NCBI GenBank assembly: GCA_040954595.2
Contig: CM082597.2
Location: forward strand, 4,898,001 to 4,962,000
From: Balanoglossus misakiensis
Taxonomy: Eukaryota > Hemichordata
DNA length: 64,000 nucleotides
Direction of reading: 5' to 3'
Shown here: positions 50,097-60,540 of the stretch, in pieces
How positions within the stretch are numbered: the first letter of the stretch is position 1
Layout of the letters: each line of letters opens with the position of its first letter
Translations under genes and position numbers: made by a program
Notes under the pieces: generated by a model
The model's database searches: none
Told to the model about the DNA's origin: nothing
Seen by the model: only the letters and a program-made list of their open reading frames with translations

Positions 50097-50689
50097 ACTT
50101 TGATTTTCAAAGCGCATGCTTTCTAGATATGAAAAGTTTAATATTCCACGTATACTCTAATACTGAAAGCATTCTCAAACACATTGTGGAAAAAAAGGTC
50201 CCAATAAAAAATCTTTTTACGACCGAATATGAATTTCATGGATATTGCACTCGTCTCTTATACGGTACAGCCATAATGTCATCAACATCAAGGCGCAAAC
50301 ATCAAGAGAACAAGTACAATTTCCAAGTAAAGTGGAGAAATTACGATTTCTTCGTTTTCAACGTAAAACGTGATGAGTCGTTGAAGACTGCACGTTCCGG
50401 ATATTCAATTTCAAGTTCTTTATTGGGAGATGAATAATAAATAACTACTTCCACTCAACAGAATATTTATCACATGATCGTGGTGACATGGAAACCCAGA
50501 TCTAAAGTACCGAGGATATAAAAACTCAGAATATTATCCACTTTAGAAACTTCAGCTATGAGCTTATTTGAAGCATAAAAGCAAGTCCTTTGCGCGCACA
50601 GCAACCAAAATCAACGCACAGTTACATACGTTCTGAGCTGAATCCAAAGGAAAGAAAATATGGTTTGATCTAACATACCTGGTGTTAAA
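50097..50689. other. Gene-free interval
   Basis: Covered mostly by an unrecognised open frame (50003-50437) that begins in repeat A and has biased A/T-rich codons. No other feature. Confidence 0.4.
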
Positions 50690-50960
50690 TCAACTGAAGT
50701 ATTGCCACGCGCACTGCGTTAATCCCAAGGCAGATTTCTGGGGGTTTTCCTCTCGATTTTCCCTCAAGAGAAGATCTGGGTGAGCGTCAGCCAGCAAGCT
50801 CTCGTCAACTGCAGAAGTGGTCAGTTGTGGCGCGCTTCTACACCGGTCGACGTCACCAACGAGCTCATGAATATTCATACGACCATGGCTCTGTAGGGAT
50901 AGCATGATTGATACTCGCATGAAAATCGGTTGGTACAATGAGATCGCGACTTGATCATAG
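50690..50960. other. GC-richer block with POU-type palindrome; candidate enhancer
   Basis: A compositional island with CpG words (cacgcgcactgcg, gtggcgcgcttc, accggtcgacgtcacc). It contains atgaatattcat (50867-50878), a perfect palindrome matching the POU-dimer MORE form ATG(A/C)ATAT(T/G)CAT. It also carries CGACGTCA (50848-50855), a 7-of-8 CRE. A minus-strand frame of 82 codons covers it but is unrecognised. Regulatory role inferred from motifs. Confidence 0.28.
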
Positions 50961-52340
50961 CAGGAAACACGGTTGGGTGTATTTTACGATAATTGCACGT
51001 TGATAGAATGTATTAAACTCCCAGCAGAGGTTCGTTGTGTGACACAGTTATAACTTTCACTTCAAATACAGCGAATACTGTTTATTCACTCAGCTTATTT
51101 CGTGTGCAATTATCCCAATCGTATTAGCACAAAAAATCGTACATTCTTTTTGAATGGATAGCTGCAGAAAGATAAAGCAATTTTACAAATATATATCCAC
51201 AATGCAGGCGTAATGCATGAATACTTTATTCCTCCTGGATTGGAGTACATGCCTCTGTATGTGATAATAGTAATGTCACACTGCACAGAACCATTCATCA
51301 TGTTTAAACTTGGAAGTGCAAAGCACAAAGATTTCCTTGGTGTTTAGCAGATCACATGGTGGATTTAACTGCATCTTGTAAGCATTATCTGAGTTTGCTG
51401 TCAACAGTCAGTTTTGTTATATCTGGGACATACGTCATACGTTTTGCAGCTCGATCACTTATCTCTCTCTCTCGCTCTCAAACAAAAATCTAAGACAAAT
51501 GAAGACAGTGATTACTGTGTGTGGGCAGCCACTTCACTTGAGACCCTAAAGCTCCCGTTCAAGAGATGTCTTCTGCGATTTTTATCAGGCAGCCCCACAT
51601 GGAATTTGACTGTTCAACTCCTAGAAGCATGCTGATGTGTTGCACGTGTAAGATCTGCATTAGAGCATCACTCTTCGATTTGGGAACTGTATGGTTCCAT
51701 AGACAGGTCTTGTAGAATGACATGGCTCCCTATATTTTCCTCTGCTGTCAAAGGCTACTACATTCGAGTATAGCTTTATGATAAAAGAAGCCCTTCTAAG
51801 CGTAAAATGGTGTAGTGTAAGAAGATAAATGTGTCAATCTTGTCTTGTTATCAATCCATTCCTGTTGGATCAGGTAAACGTATCATAAAAATCAAGCAGA
51901 GGCTGCAACTCATAAAAGTTTTAGGAGAGACATTTCATTTCATGTATATCCCAACAATATGATATTTGAATTTGTCTTCTGATCCGCATGGAGTAGCTCA
52001 CAAGAACGTTCGAGAGAATAAAAATCACGAAATTACAATCGATCTCTACTTTCTAGCTCGATATCATGAATCATTTAAGAATCTCGTTCATTCGATATAT
52101 AGGTTTGTGTTCTTTAGTAGCTGGCTTTGTGCTGTTCAAGTGGGTATTTCATTCAGAATAGGGAAGAAGTACAAAAAACTCACAAAGTGTTCCCTTTCAT
52201 GGTCTTTAAAGGTGACAACTTGTGAACAATGGAGAAGATGCCAAAAGCGTTTCTTTGAGAGAGAAAAATCGTGCTAACAGGAAAGTGTGTGGCGACATCC
52301 TGTCTCTATCTAGTATTTCTCAACTAGCCACTTTGACACG
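50961..52340. other. Gene-free interval
   Basis: Only short unrecognised frames, including 51966-52277. Nothing else visible. Confidence 0.45.
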
Positions 52341-52775
52341 TCTTCTATATAGTGTAACTAAAAATGGATGATCTGAAGTTAAATAACTGTTGAAATACTC
52401 AAAAGATCTCAACAGACATTTCTGAGAATTGGTCTAAACTTTTAATTATCTTCTATATAGTGTAACTAAAAAATGGATGATCTGAAGTTAACTAAATGTT
52501 GAAATACTCAAAAGATCTCAAAAGACATTTCTGAGAATTGTTTTAAATTTTTAATTATCTTCTATAAAGTGTAACTGAAAATGGATGATCTGAAGTTAAC
52601 TAAATGTTGAAATACTCAAAAGATCTCAAAAGACATTTCTGAGAATTGTTTTAAATTTTTAATTATCTTCTATATAGTGTAACTGAAAAATGGATGATCT
52701 GAAGTTAAATAAATGTTAAAATACTCAAAGGATCTCAACAGACATTTCTGAGAATTGTTCTAAATTTTTAATTAT
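52341..52775 (+). repeat. Four-copy tandem repeat, 108-109-bp unit
   Basis: Copies start at 52341, 52449, 52558 and 52666, each with tcttctata(t/a)agtgtaact. Each continues through atggatgatctgaagtta, gaaatactcaaaagatctca and catttctgagaattg to a t-rich taattat end. Copies differ by only a few substitutions and single-base indels. Copies 2 and 3 are the most alike, as expected for a recent internal duplication. Non-coding. Confidence 0.95.
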
Positions 52776-55700
52776 TACAATTATCGGTGAAAATGTAGTC
52801 AGAGACTTCGGAATATCCTAATCTGTGTTATTCAATCTGAGACATGAACAGTATACCCAACTTTAAAATGATGTCTATTGGTAAAATCATAATCACCAAC
52901 TTATTATACTTTAATTTTCAAGTTGACCTACTTAAACGCCTGCATTTAAGTGCAAGAAACATCTCTAACATCACAAATGTAATGATATAAGAATTACATT
53001 CATAGACGAAGCTAATCTTTGATTTTTACAGGTATTTGGTGTAGAATATTTATTCGACTAAGTAATTTACATTATAATATAGTTTGTCATGAACCTTACA
53101 AGCAACTAAATATAATGTTGATAACATTCAATAGTTCATGGTCACTGCCTTTAGCAATTCCTGGCAATATTGAATAGTAAAACGAAAATAGTAAGATGTT
53201 TTTGCCTGATATGCATTTCATTCTGGGAATCAATATTATTTTCTTCAATGACACAAAAAATAAAATCAGATGTAATTGGATTACTAACAGTAGACCTTCA
53301 GGGAATTTCTGCGAATTCTTCAGACAATTGGTAGAAGACGTCTTTCTCTCTCCTTCCCTCTTAAGGTAGTGTGCGCCAATCGCCCACGTATAAGCTGGAA
53401 ATAACGTGTATAATGCACTTAAAAAGGGTCTATGAATACATGGTAAAACTTCAATGAGTGTAGCAATTGTGTTGGGATGAACGCTGCTCTATTGACCACA
53501 TGTTGGCCGCCATTCAATGAGGCAGAAAACGGCCATATGTCACGACTCTACACAGCACACAATAAATTATGACGATGTACAGTAGGCCTATTGTGGCCTT
53601 TTGAAATTGAAACGTACGTTTCCACCATCAAATTATGATACGTTGACTTTTCGTGACCGAACGGGAATAATAGGTATGCACGTTCGCATGTGTCAGATGA
53701 TTAGGAAGATAATGTTGCGATGGTTACCTGAAACAAAATTTGATCGAGCACCAGATGGGAATCGTTCAGCAGTTAACAGCATTCAGCAATTGTGCACTGG
53801 CATCGTATTTTAATAAACGTTGACTTTGCATGTGACATATGTGTGGTATAAAACAATTAATAAAGATTGTTTATTGGGGGAATAAGCAAGAGAAATTGAT
53901 ATCAGATGGCAATTGATCTGAGAACATTTCTCACAACATCTGTAAACATGATTGTTATCAGCCCTCTGTCGAAATAAAGGTAACTGGTAGCATGGCTGAT
54001 GATTTCATTAGATGATTGTTCTCCCACAGTTACACCGTAGATGATTTTTTTATAAAAGGCATGCCAAAAGTTTGGCCTTTAGTACTAAGTGCAGCAGTGT
54101 ACAATGTACATGATAATTTCCACTGTCTGCCTCTTTCTATTTCTTTAAAAGGATACAACAAGCAATTATTCTATGTAAAGCAGTAAAACTGAAAGCACGT
54201 TTACCTCTGAAGGTAGTTTCATATCACATGTAAGTAACCAAATATCAACCCATTTAAAATCGCTATAGCAATTTCAAAATCACCATTTAACACACCCTAA
54301 TATCACGTACCTTAGTATATATGCGACTTTTGCTGGCCAGTAGGAACAAAACTGTCTGTGAATAAACAGGAAGCCAAATCTCTTTTGAAACAATTTTCTT
54401 TCACTAAATTCACCCGTTTATATAATTCCTACTTAAGTATGTATACGTGTACAGGATGACTCGGCCTTAAACACAATAAACCTCGCGCTGACTGACTTTT
54501 TGCACAAAACAACTGAGCACCAGATGTTGATTTGGCGACAAAGCGTCTTATTGCAGCAGTGTCCGCCAATAAAGGGACAGCAAAGTTCATAATGTTCCTA
54601 TACAATCGTATACATGTATGCTAATACACTGAGAAATACACCATGGAAAACAATTTTAGTATTAAAGTGCTGATAAATAGGTATAACTTTCGCAGGACCT
54701 TGTCTTATTTTGGAGCAGAGTGGTACTTTGCGTGCGAAATTTGTTTTTCATATTCCAGACTTCTGGTACACAATGAACATTCTTAATAGGTGCAATGAAA
54801 ATGGGAATTAATTCATACATGTAGAAGCAACTTGTACGAGAGGACCTATACGTGCACTGGTGAACAAACTGACCAGAAAGAAATTTGCATAATCACTTGA
54901 TGTATCAGCGGTGTAGAACGAAAATACACCATTCACGTTATATCAATAAGATCAGTTGTCAAATCAAAGCTTTTTTTCACATGAGCACAGTCCCAGTCCC
55001 TGTCTGTTTCACATGGTGGGGTTTCTTGTCAGAAATAATGCTATAATGCAGTCATGTAGTCTAGACACTGGCACATGGTAGACTAAGAACTCATACACAG
55101 ATCACCATTAGTAACGCTTGACAGGGACCCCTGTCGACAGAAACGAAAGCTGTAATCATATCTGTGGTTGCACACTGAAGCCCCTAACCAACCTTGCACA
55201 TTTCTATCACCTCGAAGAATAAATCAAGCAGACTTTATGGAACACATAATCGTAAACAAGAGAAAAAGTGTTGTTGCTGGCATGAAACGCACCCCTCCTC
55301 TGTATATTTCCATTTGTTGCGCCCCCAGCGAATCATTAAATTCCGTTTACTAGGCGTTGGAAAATAAGTAATTTAAATGCATGAGACAGAAAGAAAGCAC
55401 AGTCGTAACCTAAAGTTATGACCCATGTGAAATATGCACTTAGGGGCTCACTGAATATTACATGTCGACCACATATCACTTCAGTAAATTTAGTCTTATG
55501 CTCAACACACCACTTCTTGCAACCTTATTATCAGATGTACTCTGTCCTTTTCATTTTAGCAGTCCTATGGTGTCTAGTCTTTCTGCCCTTTCTCATCATG
55601 AATTCATAGCTATAAAGCATGGTTGAGTGTTTTAATAACACCAATCAATATACTGATGATCCCTGTTTGAACAATTCTAGTGTGTATAATTACCCCCCCC

Positions 55701-56725
55701 CCCCACCACTAAGAAAACAGAGAAACCTGAAAAGGGTAAGTTTCTCAATATTTTGAAGTGTAGAACTTGTTATGCATCAACAGTATGCAATCATGTATTA
55801 AAGTTTCATTCCGCCATCACAAATGGTTCTAACTGCGATCAAGATAATCGATGTCATTAAATGTAACGCCCTGTTACATGTAAATTAAGGCAATCTTAAT
55901 GGATGATGACAAAAATTGAACTTCAGTTTGTGCTGCATTGCTTTGATTCCATAAAACTCGACACGATTGACGAACAAAGACAACAAAGTGTACACATTGC
56001 TGCGGCTGCAATAGTTACCTTGAGCGACATCATTTGCAAGTAACGAGGGAAAGGTCGTCAAATTATATGTTCCCCATAAAGTGTAACGGTTGCCATTTTA
56101 CTTGTTATCTTGGCATTTAGTGGAAATGGGCCATGTGTGTGCTAAAACCACGCTCTTCTTGGAAACCATTCTTAATTCGGTCAGCAGTAGTCCTCCCAAT
56201 ACAAGTTCCTCATACTCAAGGAAAACAGTTTCTTCAAGTTGTTACTTTATGAATACACATACATCAAATTCAGAATACCCTGGATGCTACCTTACTGCAT
56301 ATCTTCTTGTGCAAGTGTCCATAACATATAAAATTTATTGTATATTAAAAAGTATATAACATGTGAAATATGTGTATGAATGTGTGTGGGTAAATTATAA
56401 GTCATATTATATGTTTTTTTACAGATTCCGTGTAAATATGGTGATGTTACGAAGATGTGAATCGTTTGATATGGTACAAAGCTGAGTTTGATCCAAAGCT
56501 GCATGAGTTAAGAGTGCTTAAAAGTGAATGCACAGGACTGCGAAATGGCACAACGAATCTACAGAAGTACAATGTACTTTTATAATGGGATTAAAATCAG
56601 GAGCATTTGTCTGGAAAATGTTTACACGAGACCCTTATGATCCTATCAATCAAGCAGGATATGTGACTGTCACCATCCCAGGGCTCTTCAGCATCACAAC
56701 AACACATCACCTAGGCACGAGTTAA

Positions 56726-56733
56726 TGACGTCA
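56726..56733. promoter_or_regulatory. Perfect CRE, TGACGTCA
   Basis: Full palindromic octamer within aatgacgtcacgc. Confidence 0.28.
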
Positions 56734-57523
56734 CGCTTCAGATCACTGCCATTATTGTAGCACATATGAATTTTGATTATTAGACAACAGACATATCAAG
56801 GATTTAATGTTAATAATCTCTAGCGCTGTCATGGATATCATGGTGTGATTAGTGACTGTCAAAGTATCAGGTACAATGAAAACAGTTTCAGCTACACAGA
56901 AGAAATGTACTGACCATCGATATTTTAGATCAACATAGCAAAAAAGATTCTAAATCTATCATTCTAAATTTAAACAGGAAGGTAGGTATCAAATACATTC
57001 AACAGCTGGTCTGGTTTTTCGATTTCAAACGACATTTAAACTTTTATGATTTCACAAAAAAGAGCGCATAATACTTTGTTGTAGCAAACATTGCCTTTCT
57101 GCATTTTTTCGCAGTGCACATCACTAGCCTATAACTCGACCTCAGCCAGTACAAGTGTTTCAGTTAATTATAAAAGACCTGAGCTACTTGTAATTGCATT
57201 TCATTAGACCTAAATCTAATCATCTATCACAAGAGTCCGGCAGAGCGCTCTTGGCCTCCGGCTGCACTGAACCACACGCCCTGGATACTACACGACATCC
57301 TTCACTGTGTAATTAGTGGAATATAATTCAAACCTAATGGCGATATTTGGATATATATGTTTTCCCTCACTAATGTTGCCTGTCTATCCATGCATGGGCT
57401 AAAGTGGACCCAGGGGACAGATTTCTGCAACAGAAAACAAATTGAACTAATTAATTTGATCCAACTTCATTGTTGTCAATGGCAATCATCGTGGATCCCT
57501 ATACAGGAAAATAAGACGTGTGT

Positions 57524-57536
57524 GGGGGGGGGGGGG
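57524..57536 (+). repeat. Run of 13 G
   Basis: Homopolymer preceded by tgtgt; the length may be unreliable in the assembly. Confidence 0.9.
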
Positions 57537-57607
57537 TTAAGCCTCGCCAATTCATTTGTATCGTCATGTTGTTTAGTATTCAGTCCAGTAAATGAGTATA
57601 TCACAGT

Positions 57608-57872
57608 CACTTCACTTTCAACACAGATTATCATAGTGATAATCGAGCTTGGTTAAAGTTTATGATTGATAGAGACTATATTGGCTACCTTGGTCCCCCG
57701 TGGTTCGCTACTCCCAGAATGCAATGTCTCTTGCCACTTCACTTTCAACACAGTTTATCATAGACTAATCTTAGTGATAAACGAGCCTGGCTAAATTTTA
57801 TGATTGACAGAGAGTATACTGGCTACCTTGGTCACCCGTGGTTCGCTACTCCCAGAATGCAATGTCTCTTGC
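57608..57872 (+). repeat. Tandem duplication with conserved hairpin and ZNF143-like motif
   Basis: Copy 1 (57608-57734) and copy 2 (57735-57872) share cacttcactttcaacacag at the left, ggctaccttggtc.cccgtgg in the middle and gctactcccagaatgcaatg at the right. Copy 2 has an 11-bp insertion in a loop. Copy 1 has the stem GATTATCA-tag-TGATAATC (57626-57644); copy 2 has GTTTATCA...TGATAAAC, where both partners of one base pair have changed. The shared actcccagaatgcaatg (57710-57726 and 57848-57864) strongly resembles the core of the ZNF143/SBF promoter motif. A short open frame of 72 codons (57800-58018) starts inside copy 2 and is not recognised. Confidence 0.8.
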
Positions 57873-59373
57873 TGATTAAAAAAGAAGAGTCGATCGCGAC
57901 TTTGTGCGAGTTAAAGATAAAACTTCGATTATCGACTCAAAGTTACTTCGATTCCGACAGTACAGCTGAGATAACAGAGGACGCCTACCAAGCTGTTGCT
58001 AAGAGACCGCCTCTGTAGGTCTCTGATCTCTGTTAAAATGGTCTAGTGACATCATATGTGACGAAGGATGATATTTTTAGATAAATTTGTCTGCCTTAAA
58101 AATCTAATCTTGGATTAAGCATGTTAAGATTTTTGAAAAAACAACTTAATCATCTAGCAATCGCAATGAACAGTTATATATTATTCATACATATCCAAAT
58201 TTATAAACATACCCCAGGCAAATCTGTAGTTAAATCTTTCTAATCTCAAATAAATCCTTGATGATGTCTCGTGAGATAAGGAACGATACTGTCCAGCTCA
58301 TATAAGCTTAAAGGGTACGTCGGCACAGGTGTTTGTGTACCGTTTCGAAGTTATACAATGAGTTATTCCTGGACAAGTGAAACAATTTCCTGCCTATGAA
58401 AGAAGTGATCTCGCATATAATCCTCATGTTAAGACCAACGTCACGCATAAGGGACCAGTCTTAGTTTCTATTTTGATCATGGCCAGAAAGCATCCGAACT
58501 TTTGTCCAAACTATTCAATACTGCATGCAGGGAATCTGGGTTTTTTTTCAGTCTTGCAAAGTATTTTCGCAACAAGTGACTCAAGGTAAACCGACCATCA
58601 ATGTTTAATCTTTACTAATGTAGTTAACTCATACATAAGGTACTAGCCATAGTATTCTAAGTTATGATCACTTGGTAGAATTGTTATTATGTATGTATGT
58701 ATGTATGTATGTATGCATACTCAACATGTTTTTCATAAATATCGTGTAAGGGAGATGTGTACATTGCTTAACTCTCACCTAACAACTATCAGACCTGTTT
58801 TTCGACAACTGAAATATGGCAAGTGTCCTCACAGATGTATTAACACCTGCTTATCACGTCTCTCTCTGGAGTCGTGAAGTTATCCAACTTAACCTACAGA
58901 TGATAGCACGACAAAGAAACCAGCTTAACTGATACTTGCTGAAGTAGGCTGATAATTAATGATTAACAAAGCCCTGCGCCAAAGCATTCCCGCTGGGGTA
59001 CATAAAAGCAAACTTCTCTGGTACACAGTTCATCAATAATTCCGAATGTTCAGATATATTTCCTAGTATAGCATCCTCTAAGGAGATCGAAGCAGTCGGC
59101 GCTTACGTGATTCCGACCGTAGTCGACTTTATATATTAAGCTCGTATTCCCGAGAGGTGAGTTTGCGGTGGCAACTTCTCCCAGTGCCCGCGGCTTGGCT
59201 TGTCAAATTACGTGACATTCGTGCGGGTGTGTTTTTCTTGTTAGCAGGAAAGGTTGAATGCTGGCTGTGGGGCTTTTATTATAAGGCTTGTTTATCAAAC
59301 CGACGTATTTCAAATGTCAGTGGTGCTGATATGCGTGATCATGTCGCCAATAAGGGAGCCTTCAGAATTTACA
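57873..59373. other. Gene-free interval
   Basis: Contains the 3' part of the small frame 57800-58018 (CpG-richer, ending in a stop at tctgtag), a TCTCGTGAGA word at 58267 and an ATGT microsatellite at 58689-58715. Confidence 0.4.
58689..58715. repeat. (ATGT)n microsatellite
   Basis: About six and a half units. Confidence 0.9.
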
Positions 59374-59408
59374 GGGGGGTGGGCCGGGGGAATCAGGGGG
59401 GGGGGGGG
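59374..59408 (+). other. Canonical G-quadruplex motif
   Basis: Runs of 6, 3, 5 and 13 G are separated by loops of 1, 2 and 5 bases, which satisfies the usual four-run rule with very short loops. It lies 40 bp from a C-rich CCA/TCA microsatellite. The long last run may be inaccurate in length. Confidence 0.7.
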
Positions 59409-59447
59409 TCACTTTTTACAAACCAATACCACATCAGTGCTATCATC

Positions 59448-59525
59448 ACCAAAACCACCAACACCACCACCCACGCCGCCGCCACCACAAAAACCAACAA
59501 AACCACCACCCACGTCGCCACCAAA

Positions 59526-59559
<34 letters not shown>

Positions 59560-59560
59560 T
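59448..59560 (+). repeat. CCA-rich then (TCA)n microsatellite
   Basis: Imperfect cca/acc/gcc triplets grade into a pure run of about eight tca units. The two long overlapping frames here (59157-59573 and 59254-59619) owe their length and their Thr/Pro/Ser runs to this repeat. Confidence 0.9.
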
Positions 59561-60079
59561 GGAACAAAAGTAACAGCTTCTGGCATGTTAAACACTTTCA
59601 CCCCAAGTTGCCCGAGTAGAGGTCCAACTTTGCCATATTATAAAACAATAGATACATAAGATTAGAGACAAATCATATGAACATATGGTGGCGCTCTTTT
59701 TTTCTCATGTGCCACCCACTGAAAATCTGTGATTGGCTATATCTCAACTTGTCAATGGTAACTATAGCTAATTTTCCATAGGTGACTGTAAACCTTTAGC
59801 AATAAAATCAACTGAGCTGTGCCTTTTAGTTCTAAGACAGGCAATGTCATAAACGCACATTTGTCGTCTGACTAATCATCTTCTTCGCAAATGATGTTGG
59901 ACACACATCAATGAAAACCTAGTGTTTTGAAATTGAAAGGAATAATTTAGACATTTACTAAAATTGGTCGAACTTGTTTGCGTCACGTCTGCTGCCTGGG
60001 CGATTAGAGTTCCATTATAAAAAGCGAAGCGAAGATCGTTGCTTTCAAATTGTCAATTACTCGGAATTGACTGTAGCTT
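59561..60079. other. Gene-free interval
   Basis: Nothing recognised. Confidence 0.4.
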
Positions 60080-60540
60080 GCATAACAGGCGTTGGCGATA
60101 ACAAGGAGGGGAGGTCGCGACACCGCTCTAGAAAGCGCTTTCCCAGAGAGCTGAACACAAGTCATTTGCATTCCGTAGAAGAATCACTTGACTTCGGAAG
60201 ATCTCTGCCGGGAGAAGGCGCGTGACGGCGTGTAACACTTTCTGACCTCATTAGCATGGACCAGACAAAGTCGTGGCAAAGGTTCACTATTTGCGAGAAA
60301 CATTTGCGCCGATAATGGATGCGTGTACGACAGGGCTCGCAGCTACGGCTGTCAGGGTGTACGCAACCCCAACAAACCTTGTTACGTCTACACTGCGCGT
60401 TCTTACTCAGAAATGATCTCGCCGGCAAAAAACACGATTTTATCAACAGAGTTAATGACTCTATTCCTATTGGATTGAGGCGGGCGAGTTGTATCGAAAA
60501 TCGAGGCAATTACGCTGGGTCGTAAATCATGGCGTCCTGT
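60080..60540. other. GC-richer block with palindromes and octamer; candidate enhancer or promoter
   Basis: The most CpG-dense part of the right half. It contains gaaagcgctttc (60131-60142, perfect 12-bp palindrome), the POU octamer ATTTGCAT (60164-60171), cattagcatg near 60249, and ttatcaacagagttaatgac near 60441. Frames on both strands (60162-60509 minus and 60319-60525 plus) overlap each other and read like chance translations of GC-richer DNA. No splice-bounded exon is convincing. A regulatory role is an inference. Confidence 0.28.

Larger units (their letters stand above)
52776..57607. other. Gene-free interval
   Basis: Holds a run of 12 C at 55693-55704, a perfect CRE at 56726, an acceptor-like tract at 57090-57114 without a convincing exon, and a run of 13 G at 57524-57536. 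No transposon or RNA gene recognised. Confidence 0.45.

Noticed and set aside
50243-50255. 13-base match to the start of miR-92 (tattgcactcgtc)
   Set aside because: No complementary arm lies within 80 bases on either side, so no precursor hairpin forms.
50003-50437. 144-codon frame, the longest in the window
   Set aside because: It starts inside a dispersed repeat (family A copy 3). Its translation shows no domain, and no promoter or splice evidence is visible.
57115-57207. Exon after the strong acceptor tttctgcattttttcgcag
   Set aside because: The open stretch is low-complexity Ser/Thr and no good donor follows before the stop.
59157-59619. Two overlapping frames of 121-138 codons with Thr- and Pro-rich ends
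   Set aside because: Their length comes from the G run and the CCA/TCA microsatellite, which has no stops in these frames.
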